11,062 nt of DNA from Symbiobacteriaceae bacterium (GTDB lineage: Bacteria; Bacillota; JAAYKD01; WRDA01): assembly GCA_009783675.1 (NCBI GenBank), contig WRDA01000028.1, positions 1 to 11,062 of the forward strand, given 5' to 3'. The position numbers and the translations under genes were made by a program. The notes beneath the pieces were generated by a model, which was given only the letters and a program-made list of their open reading frames with translations, ran no database searches and had not been told where the DNA came from. This document shows positions 1 through 6,018 of this stretch, piece after piece; position 1 is the stretch's first letter; every line of letters starts with the position of its first letter.

Positions 1-3
1 AGT

Positions 4-10
4 CCTCCTT
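4..10 (-). promoter_or_regulatory. Ribosome binding site of a gene beyond the left edge
   Basis: Read on the minus strand this is AAGGAGG, a full-strength Shine-Dalgarno sequence. It sits downstream of the deaminase stop codon, only 3 nt from the window edge. In this window SD-to-start spacings are 5-9 nt, so the start codon of a sixth minus-strand gene should lie just outside. It shows that the operon continues to the left; the identity of that gene cannot be seen. Confidence 0.6.
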
Positions 11-11
11 A

Positions 12-51
12 ATTGTTACATTGTTTCATTGCTACATTGCTTCGTTGTTAC
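12..51. repeat. Tandem octamer array (ATTGYTWC), 5 copies
   Basis: Five consecutive 8-base units on the plus strand: ATTGTTAC, ATTGTTTC, ATTGCTAC, ATTGCTTC, GTTGTTAC. The units vary mainly at positions 5 and 7 in an alternating way, so this is a degenerate tandem repeat and not simple low complexity. It lies between the deaminase stop codon and the ribosome binding site at the left edge. A related ATTGTCCA/ATGTTACA array occurs at 1451-1474. Confidence 0.8.
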
Positions 52-82
52 GCTAGTTATGTTGATATGCCTTTCATATTAT

Positions 83-114
83 GCCTATCAGCTTGTCAGC
101 CTATCAGCCTCTCT
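83..114. repeat. Tandem octamer array (GCCTATCA), 4 copies, overlapping the deaminase 3' end
   Basis: Four 8-base units on the plus strand: GCCTATCA, GCTTGTCA, GCCTATCA, GCCTCTCT. The deaminase stop codon (96-98, TGA on the minus strand) and the codons for its last few residues (about Glu-Arg-Leu-Ile-Gly) lie in this array, so the protein's extreme C-terminus is repeat-derived. Confidence 0.7.
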
Positions 115-1418
115 GCGGATCTGATCACTTGCCATTTGGCTTGCTCCAGATCGATGGTTTTTAGTTCTCTGTTCTCCATGAGGATCCTGCCAGCTACGAT
201 CACCGTATCCACATCGCTGCCCTGAGCCGTATACACCGCCGCAGCCACTGGATCGTTCAGTGGCACCCAATGGGGAGCATCGGTGTCGAGCAAAACTATA
301 TCTGCCGGTGCTCCGGGGATCAGCTGCCCCAGAAGAGGATCCATCTCCAGGGCTTTAGCTCCGCTGCGCGTTGCCAGATGAACCATCTGCACTGCCGGCT
401 GCAGCAGAGGATCCAGCCAGGCTCCCTTCTGCAGGATGGCTGCCAGATGCAGCTCTTCGAACATGTTCAGATTATTATTGCTGGACGCGCCGTCGGTACC
501 AAAAGAAAGACTGACTCCGGCATCCAGCATGGCCTGCAAGTCGATGATGCCACTGGCCAGCTTCAGATTGCTGCTGGGGCAGTGGACGGCATGGACTCCC
601 AAGCGAGCCAGAGTTGCCCGATCGCTATCATCCAAGTGAACGCAGTGCGCGGCGATGGTCCTGGAAGTCAGGATGCCCAGTTCGGCAGCGATGGCTATGG
701 GCCGCTTACCATATTGCGCCAGGCTCTCCTCCACCTCACGGCGAGTCTCATGCATATGGGTATGCACGGCTACATCATTAGCCTGGATGAACTCCCCCAT
801 CTCCTGCAGAGCCTGATAAGGTGGAAGGTAGGTGGAATGGACCAGAGCCATGACCCTCAGGCGATTCTCACGCAGGTCCCACTCCTGCTGAAAAGCCTTA
901 AATTCGGCGAAGATGTTTTTATACTCTTTCCCGCCAGGAGTAAAGCGCAGGTCGATAAGGTTCTGACTGATCTTGGCCCTCAAACCGCTTTGCAAAACGT
1001 TTTGCGCTCCCTGCTCCGGATAGAAGTACATGTCGACGAACCCGGTAGTGCCACAAAGGATCATCTCAGCCATCTCCAGCATAGAAGCCCAATGGATGTC
1101 TTCGGCAGTGAGTTTGGCTTCGGTAGGGAAGATGCGGGTTTCCAACCAGTCCTGTAGATTAAGGTCGCTGCCATAATTGCGCATTAGATTCATCCCCACA
1201 TGGGTATGGGTGTTGATCAGTCCAGGCATACCCAGACGATGCCTGCCGCTGAGGATGCGTTCGGGTGCGAAATCGGCACAACGCCTGGCTGCTTCAGGAT
1301 CTGTCGCCGACAGGAGAAAGGCGATGCGCTCCCCCTCGATACCAAGATGCATCTCTTGCAACAGTGGTTGGTCCAAATCGCCGGTCAGTAGGGTAAGGTT
1401 TTCGATAAGCAGTCTCAC
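96..1418 (-). CDS. mtaD: MTA/SAH deaminase-type amidohydrolase (440 aa)
   Basis: Metal-dependent amidohydrolase of the ATZ/TRZ group, most like 5'-methylthioadenosine/S-adenosylhomocysteine deaminase, which converts the 6-amino group of adenine nucleosides to 6-oxo. Visible motifs: N-terminal metal pair His71-x-His73 in NTHTHVG; HTHMHET, giving His221 and Glu224; AAHCVHL (His258/His261); HCPSSNLKLASG (His279); and GTDGASSNN with the metal Asp309. The beta-sandwich halves flank the barrel at both ends, and 440 aa is normal for the family. The start is GTG with AAGGAGG 9 nt upstream. It is the last complete gene of the run, 43 nt after ahcY. Beside ahcY and a 6-oxopurine PNP its likely substrate is SAH (giving S-inosylhomocysteine), possibly also MTA, 5'-deoxyadenosine or adenosine. 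Other amidohydrolase activities, such as guanine or chlorohydrolase type, are possible but fit the context less well. Confidence 0.88.
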   Translation of the reverse strand: MRLLIENLTLLTGDLDQPLLQEMHLGIEGERIAFLLSATDPEAARRCADFAPERILSGRHRLGMPGLINTHTHVGMNLMRNYGSDLNLQDWLETRIFPTEAKLTAEDIHWASMLEMAEMILCGTTGFVDMYFYPEQGAQNVLQSGLRAKISQNLIDLRFTPGGKEYKNIFAEFKAFQQEWDLRENRLRVMALVHSTYLPPYQALQEMGEFIQANDVAVHTHMHETRREVEESLAQYGKRPIAIAAELGILTSRTIAAHCVHLDDSDRATLARLGVHAVHCPSSNLKLASGIIDLQAMLDAGVSLSFGTDGASSNNNLNMFEELHLAAILQKGAWLDPLLQPAVQMVHLATRSGAKALEMDPLLGQLIPGAPADIVLLDTDAPHWVPLNDPVAAAVYTAQGSDVDTVIVAGRILMENRELKTIDLEQAKWQVIRSAERLIG

Positions 1419-1450
1419 AGGGCAGTGCCTCCTTGTATGTCGTTTACTGC

Positions 1451-1474
1451 ATTGTCCAATGTTACAATGTCCAG
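1451..1474. repeat. Octamer repeat remnant at the ahcY-mtaD junction
   Basis: Three 8-base units, ATTGTCCA, ATGTTACA and ATGTCCAG, resembling the ATTGTTAC array at 12-51. It also contains a short inverted repeat, CATTGT (1450-1455) with ACAATG (1464-1469). The ahcY stop codon (1462-1464, TAA on the minus strand) falls inside it. The copy number is low, so the repeat status is weaker than for the other arrays. Confidence 0.5.
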
Positions 1475-2706
1475 CTGTTGATATAGGCTTGCTGTTCGGC
1501 AGTCAGGATGTCCACGGAAGTTCCCCAGCTCTGCAGTTTGAGACGAGCGATGCGGGTATCGATCTCTGCCGGCACATCGTAAACCCCGACCTTAAGCGCC
1601 CCCTCCTGCTGCACCAGATAGACTGCCGACAGAAGTTGCAGGGCGAAGGAGAGATCCATGATCTCGGCAGGATGACCATCACCACTGGCCAGATTCACCA
1701 GGCGGCCGGCGGCGAGGAGATTCAGCCAGCGACCGTCTGCCAGGCGGTAGCCAGTAATGTTGCGCCGTCTTTCCACACATTCCACGGCGAGAGCTTCCAG
1801 ATCGGGAATGTTTACTTCCACATCGAAATGACCCGCATTGCAAAGGATAGCTCCATCGCGCATCTGCTTAAAATGTCTGCCGATGATGACATCCTTACAA
1901 CCGGTACAGGTGACAAAAATATCCCCCTGGGAAGCGGCTAAATCCATCGGCATCACTTCGTAGCCGTCCATGCGTGCTTCGATGGCCTTAACCGGGTCGA
2001 TCTCGGTGACGATGACCCTGGCTCCCTGACCTGCCGCGCGCATGGCCAAACCCCGCCCCACCCAGCCGTAACCGGCGATCACTACGGCCTTGCCAGCCAC
2101 GATCAGATTTGTGGTGCGGTTGATACCATCCCAGGCGGATTGACCTGTACCATAGCGATTATCGAAAAGATACTTGCATTTAGCATCGTTAACCGAGATG
2201 ACCGGATAGAGCAGGGTACCCTCCTGATGCAAGGCACGCAGGCGTTGCACTCCCGTGGTCGTCTCCTCGGTGCCACCGATGACCTTCTTAGCCAACTCTT
2301 TAAGCTCGGTATGCAGCAGGAAAGCCAGGTCGGCGCCATCATCGAGGACGATCTGCGGTCCATGGGCCAGAGCGGCGCGCAGGTGGCTGAAATACTCCTC
2401 GGAAGTAGCCCCATACCAGGCAAAAACCGGGATCCCTTCTGCGGCCAAAGCAGCCGCCACGTCGTCCTGCGTGGATAACGGATTGCTGCCAGTAACCTGA
2501 ATCTCGGCTCCCAGGCGATGCAGAGCCAGGACCAGGCGCGCAGTCTTAGCCTCGAGATGGATCGAGAGGGTGGCACGCCTGCCCTTGAAAGGCTGTACCT
2601 CGTACAGTTCTTTTTCGAGAAGATTGAGCAAAGGCATGTAGGAATCGACCCAGGCGATCTTCTGCTTACCGGCAGGCGCCAGACTAATATCGCGAATGAT
2701 AGACAT
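1462..2706 (-). CDS. ahcY: S-adenosylhomocysteine (or S-inosylhomocysteine) hydrolase (414 aa)
   Basis: NAD-dependent hydrolase of the AhcY family, splitting the nucleoside-homocysteine thioether in the cytoplasm. Visible features: SIHLEAKTA (His50, substrate domain), LDDGADL with Asp123, the TEETTTG motif (147-153), VNDAKCKYLFDN with Lys178, Asp182 and Asn183, the NAD Rossmann loop GYGWVGRG (212-219), NAGHFDVE with His293, and SGDGHP with His345. The length matches short prokaryotic forms lacking the roughly 40-residue insertion of eukaryotic and proteobacterial enzymes. The ATG has AAGGAGG 5 nt upstream. It lies 38 nt after pnp and 43 nt before the deaminase gene. Odd point: the human adenine-pocket Thr57 and Glu59 align with Glu52 and Lys54. 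With the neighbouring deaminase this makes S-inosylhomocysteine a credible substrate, as shown for the Methanocaldococcus homologue. Family assignment is secure; substrate choice is open. Confidence 0.95.
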   Translation of the reverse strand: MSIIRDISLAPAGKQKIAWVDSYMPLLNLLEKELYEVQPFKGRRATLSIHLEAKTARLVLALHRLGAEIQVTGSNPLSTQDDVAAALAAEGIPVFAWYGATSEEYFSHLRAALAHGPQIVLDDGADLAFLLHTELKELAKKVIGGTEETTTGVQRLRALHQEGTLLYPVISVNDAKCKYLFDNRYGTGQSAWDGINRTTNLIVAGKAVVIAGYGWVGRGLAMRAAGQGARVIVTEIDPVKAIEARMDGYEVMPMDLAASQGDIFVTCTGCKDVIIGRHFKQMRDGAILCNAGHFDVEVNIPDLEALAVECVERRRNITGYRLADGRWLNLLAAGRLVNLASGDGHPAEIMDLSFALQLLSAVYLVQQEGALKVGVYDVPAEIDTRIARLKLQSWGTSVDILTAEQQAYINSWTL

Positions 2707-2720
2707 GAAATCCTCCTTTG

Positions 2721-2754
2721 CAACTAACCACTAACCACCAGCCACTAGCCACTG
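2721..2754. repeat. Tandem heptamer array (RCCACTA) at the pnp-ahcY junction
   Basis: Plus-strand 7-base units ACCACTA, ACCACCA, GCCACTA and GCCACTG, preceded by a partial unit CAACTA. It fills almost the whole 38 nt gap between the pnp stop and the ahcY ribosome binding site. The pnp stop codon (2745-2747, TAG on the minus strand) is contributed by a GCCACTA unit. Confidence 0.75.
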
Positions 2755-3593
2755 ATCCTGCTTACAATACCCCTTACCAGTTTGATAAACCTTTCTCCTG
2801 CCAGGCGTCCGGTTTCCAGCACTTCCTCGTGGTTTAGCTGCTGGCCAGTCACACCCGCTGCCATGTTGGTGATACAGGAGATCCCCAGGATATGCATCCC
2901 GGCATGGCGTGCAGCGATAACCTCGGGTACGGTGGACATGCCAACTGCATCCGCTCCCAGGATGCGCAGGAGGCGAATATCGGCAGGGGTCTCGAAGTGA
3001 GGGCCCTGGGCGTAAGCATACACACCTTCCCGCACGGCGATTCCCTCTTCTGCGGAAACCTGTCGCGCCAGTTGCAACAGCTCTTCGGTGAAAGGCTTGG
3101 TCATATCGAAGAAGCGAGGTCCCAGTGAAGCCATATTCTCTCCCCGCAAAGGCGAAGGGCAGAAGAGGCTCACCAGGTCACGAATCAGCATCAGGTCGCC
3201 GGGTTGAAAGGTCAGGTTGATCCCGCCGCTGGCATTGGTGACGATGAGGTTAGGGATGCCCCACTTGGCGAAGGCTTGCACCGGATAAACCACCGTCTCC
3301 ATGGCATGCCCCTCATAGTAATGGAAACGCCCCTGCATGGCCACGACTTTCCTGCCTTCCAGATTGCCACAGATCAGCCTTCCTGAATGACCAGGAACGG
3401 TAACTGCAGCAAAACCGGGAATCTTCTCATAGGGGATGGACAACCTGTCTTCGATTTGGTTCCCAAGTTCACCCAGTCCTGAGCCTAAGATTATAGCTGC
3501 CAAAGGAGCATCTCCCAAGGCGTTCTGCAGATACTCACCGGTTTGGCTGAGTAAGTGTTCTCTGGAATGCGCCGATACCTGATTAGCCTGCAA
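2745..3593 (-). CDS. Purine nucleoside phosphorylase, trimeric type (282 aa, TTG start)
   Basis: Phosphorolyses purine nucleosides to free base and ribose-1-phosphate. Family motifs: phosphate loop LGSGLGELG (36-44), PGHSGR, MQGRFHYYEGH, VTNASGG, GPHFETPADIR and GADAVGMSTVPEV, ending in ISCITNMAAG. Counted from the TTG start, Glu201 and Asn243 are the base-contacting residues that make trimeric enzymes specific for 6-oxopurines (inosine, guanosine); Met219-Ser220 and a His in NHEEVL also match. MTA phosphorylase is less likely given the MSTVPEV motif. The reading frame stays open upstream to an ATG at 3719, but that part only shadows the ROK gene. The TTG at 3593 has GGGAGGG at 3601-3607 with 7 nt spacing and gives the usual family length. 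It overlaps the ROK stop by 11 nt, so translation is probably coupled. It follows AhcY and the deaminase logically, removing the inosine or adenosine they release. Confidence 0.92.
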   Translation of the reverse strand: MQANQVSAHSREHLLSQTGEYLQNALGDAPLAAIILGSGLGELGNQIEDRLSIPYEKIPGFAAVTVPGHSGRLICGNLEGRKVVAMQGRFHYYEGHAMETVVYPVQAFAKWGIPNLIVTNASGGINLTFQPGDLMLIRDLVSLFCPSPLRGENMASLGPRFFDMTKPFTEELLQLARQVSAEEGIAVREGVYAYAQGPHFETPADIRLLRILGADAVGMSTVPEVIAARHAGMHILGISCITNMAAGVTGQQLNHEEVLETGRLAGERFIKLVRGIVSRISG

Positions 3594-4563
3594 CCGAAAT
3601 CCCTCCCTGATAATAACGTCCGAGCAGAGCCGCACCATACAGACCGGAATCTGCTCCAAGTTGTGTGCTGACGACGCGCGTAGGCTTAACATAACGTCCG
3701 GCATAACTCTCCAGGGCAACCGCTTCCTGGAGTGGTTCTGTCAGACGCTCCCTCTGATTACCCAGACCTCCGCCGATGGCGATCTGCTGGGGTCTGAAAA
3801 TCGACACCAGATTGACGACAGCCTGTTTTAGCAGGAAGATATAGCGGTCATAGACACTCCTGGCGGCTTTATCGCCGCTGAAGGCCAGGTCGAAGACCTG
3901 CTCGGGCCGTAACAACTCCAGATCGTTAGTGCAGGCCTGCCAGAGAGCAGAAGTAAGATCATCCTGTGCTGCTGCACGAGCCATGCGCATCAGGGAGGCC
4001 GCAGCGGAGTACGTCTCCCAGCATCCCCGGCGCCCGCAGTTGCACTGAGCACCGCCGGCGACGATCACCATGTGGCCGACTTCACCGCCGGCGAACTGAT
4101 TGCCGTGGAGGATGCGCCCGTCGGTGATGACTCCGCCACCTACTCCGGTGCCCAGGGTTATGACCATGGAGTCCTTCATACCCTGGTTTGCTCCCAGCCA
4201 GGCTTCGGCTAAGGCTGCGGCATTGGCATCGTTCTCCAGATAAATGGTCAGGGGAAGTTCATCATGTATCAGATCCCGTAAATCCACATCCACGAAAGGC
4301 AGATTGTTGGCATAGACTACCTTACCCCGATCGTTATCGATGATCCCCGGAGCACCGATGCCCAAAGAGAAGACATCCTCGAGGGTGATCTCCTCCGCAG
4401 CCAGCAACACCCGGCAAGCATCCGCCATACTCCGGATCACCGCCGTGGCATCTTCCTGAGGCGTCCTGACAGAGTGTCTGCGCAGGATCTGCAGTTTTTC
4501 GTCGAGTAATGCAGCTTTTATACTAGTCCCACCGAGATCGATCCCAAGCAAATAACCTGGCAT
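3583..4563 (-). CDS. ROK-family sugar kinase, glucokinase-like (326 aa)
   Basis: ROK-family ATP-dependent sugar kinase. Visible features: N-terminal phosphate loop GIDLGGTSIK (7-16), sugar-binding and catalytic segment LENDANAAALAEA with Asp112, second phosphate loop LGTGVGGG (137-144), EVGH with Glu161 and His164, and the family zinc motif CNCGRRGCWE giving Cys174, Cys176 and Cys181, with His164 as the usual fourth ligand. The length of 326 aa is typical. There is no N-terminal helix-turn-helix, so it is a kinase and not a ROK repressor. The ATG has AGGAGG 6 nt upstream. Its 3' end overlaps pnp. The substrate (glucose, N-acetyl-hexosamine, allose or another) cannot be told from sequence. Adjacency to pnp hints at sugar salvage, but ROK enzymes phosphorylate hexoses, so a direct role in ribose-1-phosphate use is not supported. 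Confidence 0.9.
   Translation of the reverse strand: MPGYLLGIDLGGTSIKAALLDEKLQILRRHSVRTPQEDATAVIRSMADACRVLLAAEEITLEDVFSLGIGAPGIIDNDRGKVVYANNLPFVDVDLRDLIHDELPLTIYLENDANAAALAEAWLGANQGMKDSMVITLGTGVGGGVITDGRILHGNQFAGGEVGHMVIVAGGAQCNCGRRGCWETYSAAASLMRMARAAAQDDLTSALWQACTNDLELLRPEQVFDLAFSGDKAARSVYDRYIFLLKQAVVNLVSIFRPQQIAIGGGLGNQRERLTEPLQEAVALESYAGRYVKPTRVVSTQLGADSGLYGAALLGRYYQGGISVAG
3601..3607 (-). promoter_or_regulatory. Ribosome binding site deciding the PNP start
   Basis: Minus-strand GGGAGGG located inside the last codons of the ROK kinase gene, 7 nt before a TTG codon in the PNP frame. No ATG or GTG lies at comparable spacing. This selects the 282-residue PNP over the 324-residue open frame. 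Confidence 0.7.
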
Positions 4564-4576
4564 GGAAGGCCTCCTA

Positions 4577-4611
4577 TGAGTTGAAAGTGGAGAGTTGAGA
4601 GTGGAGAGTTA
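4577..4611. repeat. Tandem heptamer array (AGAGTTG/AGAGTGG), 5 copies
   Basis: Plus-strand 7-base units TGAGTTG, AAAGTGG, AGAGTTG, AGAGTGG and AGAGTTA, with position 6 alternating between T and G. It lies immediately upstream of the ROK ribosome binding site, within the 162 nt asparaginase-ROK gap. Confidence 0.75.
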
Positions 4612-4628
4612 ATGGCACTCTTCGTACT

Positions 4629-4658
4629 AATCCGTGTGAATCTGTGAAATCCGCGTGA
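4629..4658. repeat. Degenerate short repeat (AATCYGTG), 3 copies
   Basis: Three consecutive units AATCCGTGTG, AATCTGTGA and AATCCGCGTGA (10, 9 and 11 bases). They are less regular than the flanking heptamer arrays but clearly related to one another. They sit between the AGAGTTG and TTCCCTG arrays in the same gap. Confidence 0.6.
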
Positions 4659-4680
4659 CTCGCACGCGCAAAAACGTTCC

Positions 4681-4740
4681 TCCCTATTCCCTGTTCCCTG
4701 TTCCCTGTTCCCTGTTCCCTATTCCCTATTCCCTGTTCCC
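4681..4740. repeat. Tandem heptamer array (TTCCCTR), about 9 copies
   Basis: Sixty consecutive bases parse as a partial TCCCTA, then TTCCCTG x4, TTCCCTA x2, TTCCCTG, and a partial TTCCC. Only the seventh base varies (A or G). It is the longest and cleanest array in the window. Its promoter-distal part is the 3' end of the asparaginase gene: the stop TAG at 4726-4728 exists because one unit ends in A. It resembles in style the short tandemly repeated heptamers known in heterocystous cyanobacteria, although nothing else here suggests a cyanobacterium. Confidence 0.9.
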
Positions 4741-5748
4741 AAGACTAAACACGCATCTGGATTCCCCTACTACTTCATCATTATCGTTGGTAATCTGCGG
4801 CTGGGCTAGCCCCAGCATCCTCTGGTGTCCGGCTTCGTTTTTATAGCCAAGTTGAGCGAAGATTTCGTTGATTAACAATGGCCAGGACTCCTCCGAACCG
4901 TCGCGAACCTTGAAGGCAATGCCTAAGCGCTCCTTGCGCATGCCAATGGTGTAAACACCCCTGGCTCCACCTTTTGCGATAAGGTTGGGGTCCATATTCA
5001 CCAGTGAGCAGATATAATTGGTCCCGGTGATATAGAGGGGCAAGCGGGTGATGATCTCCCCCAGAGAGGTAGCCGCAGCAGAAAAGACCGAATCGTCGAT
5101 GCGGTCGGGACAGGCCAGCTTCATCGCACCCAGAGCCATATTGCGCAGAGGGACGGCGAAAACCGGCACTCCACAGCCATCAACGCCGATCCCGATCTCC
5201 TTAAGGGGTACCTCAGTAAACATGGAGATGACCTTTAGGATCTGCCTCTGCACTGGGTGATCGCTACGCCAGTACTCGCCGACAGGGACACCGAGATGAC
5301 GAGCCATGGTCAGCATGGCAGCATGCTTCCCGGAGCAGTTATGGTAGATGCGACGTTTGGGACCTCCCTGACAGATCACTGCTTCACGGCTGGCGGCATG
5401 GCTTGGATAGACCGGTTGCATGCAGAGATCAGCCTCGCGACAGCCTATCTTAGTCAGGATTCCCTCCACGGCAGCGACATGAAAGGGTTCGCCGCGATGA
5501 GAAGAAGCCATAATCGCCAACTCTTCATCGCTAAAACCAAACTCTTTGTCCAGCCCCCAGGCCAATACAGGCAGAGCCTGGATCGGTTTGGAAGCCGATC
5601 GATAAAAGACCATAGCGTCCACATTCCCCGCTGAACCGACCAGATGCCCATCCACATCCACGACAGCAATAAAGCCGTCATGGGTATTCTCCAGGATGCC
5701 ACCCCGATACTCTTCGACCAGGCGAACCGCACCTTCTGCCTGCTGCAC
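4726..5748 (-). CDS. L-asparaginase, asparaginase II (Rhizobium etli-type) family (340 aa)
   Basis: Hydrolyses L-asparagine to aspartate and ammonia; member of the asparaginase II family (Rhizobium etli/thermolabile type), unrelated to the E. coli AnsA/AnsB fold. Visible motifs: RSASKPIQ with Ser51 and Lys54 (Ser-Lys catalytic pair), ASSHRGE (81-87), NCSGKHA with Cys138 and Lys141, VDGCGVPVFAVPL with Cys192, and a C-terminal KGGARG segment with Lys259. These align with the Ser-Lys tandems and the Cys/Lys metal site described for the R. etli enzyme. Length is normal; there is no signal peptide, so it is cytoplasmic. The start is GTG with AAGGGAG about 9 nt upstream. Oddities: the family's usual GAEG reads GARG here (Arg263), and the last residues plus the stop are encoded by the TTCCCTR array. 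It is probably the first gene of the run; its link to purine and SAM salvage is unclear. Confidence 0.9.
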   Translation of the reverse strand: MQQAEGAVRLVEEYRGGILENTHDGFIAVVDVDGHLVGSAGNVDAMVFYRSASKPIQALPVLAWGLDKEFGFSDEELAIMASSHRGEPFHVAAVEGILTKIGCREADLCMQPVYPSHAASREAVICQGGPKRRIYHNCSGKHAAMLTMARHLGVPVGEYWRSDHPVQRQILKVISMFTEVPLKEIGIGVDGCGVPVFAVPLRNMALGAMKLACPDRIDDSVFSAAATSLGEIITRLPLYITGTNYICSLVNMDPNLIAKGGARGVYTIGMRKERLGIAFKVRDGSEESWPLLINEIFAQLGYKNEAGHQRMLGLAQPQITNDNDEVVGESRCVFSLGNRE

Positions 5749-6018
5749 TGTATATCGCTCCCTTAGATTCAGGGTCTGTGCTTACACACTATCAGACTAT
5801 ATAATCACTTGCTATGAAGTTCGCGAAGAGATCAGGCGCTTCCTCCCATGAGAGTCTTTGATGGTATAAAATCTCCGTATATCTCAAGGGTAAAGGAGAT
5901 GAACAAAGTAAGATCAGTAAAATTAAGGAGGATTCTCCTCCGGGTTCATGGAAGTAATAGTCAAGTAACCGTTTTACCGCAAGGTTTCTTGCCTGCAATC
6001 TGAAAGGAGAAGGAATAT
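5749..6018. other. Divergent intergenic region between asparaginase and ybjN-like genes
   Basis: These 270 bp must hold the promoters for the minus-strand run and the plus-strand pair. AT-rich -10-like words are visible (TATAAT at 5800-5805 plus strand, TATAAA at 5865-5870), but none has a convincing -35 partner, so no promoter is called. Besides the inverted repeat at 5927-5941 there is a small GCAAG/CTTGC hairpin at 5979-5992. Short open frames on both strands lack support. The ybjN-like gene has AAAGGAGAAGG just before its ATG. Confidence 0.5.
5927..5941. other. Inverted repeat GGAGGA-TTC-TCCTCC in the ybjN-like leader
   Basis: A perfect 6 bp stem with a 3-base loop. The left arm is itself a consensus Shine-Dalgarno sequence (AAGGAGG at 5925-5931), and the right arm would pair with it. 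There is no T-run, so it is not a terminator. No credible start codon follows at the right distance: the next ATG, at 5948, opens only six codons. Its function is unknown; a leader mRNA structure is one possibility. Confidence 0.4.

Noticed and set aside
12..114. CRISPR array
   Set aside because: The repeats here and at the other junctions are 7-8 bases in direct tandem with no spacers, far too short for CRISPR, and no cas genes are present.
270..1157. Long plus-strand open frame opposite the deaminase gene (295 aa)
   Set aside because: It is the complement of a gene with clear amidohydrolase motifs, its peptide shows no recognisable domain, and it has no ribosome binding site.
1450..1469. 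Transcription terminator after ahcY
   Set aside because: The inverted repeat is only 6 bp with an 8-base loop, AT-rich and without a T-run; it is better explained as part of the repeat array.
3594..3719. N-terminal extension of PNP to an ATG at 3719
   Set aside because: This stretch is the coding region of the ROK kinase 3' end in another frame; the peptide has no PNP similarity, and a well-spaced ribosome site points to TTG at 3593.
5792..5998. Minus-strand 68 aa frame in the divergent intergenic region
   Set aside because: No ribosome site, no recognisable motif, and it covers the leader and ribosome site of the YbjN-like gene on the opposite strand.
5899..6003. Plus-strand 34 aa frame starting MNKVRSVKLRR just before the YbjN-like gene
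   Set aside because: The AAAGGAG directly abuts the ATG with no usable spacing; composition and length give no support. A leader peptide cannot be excluded.
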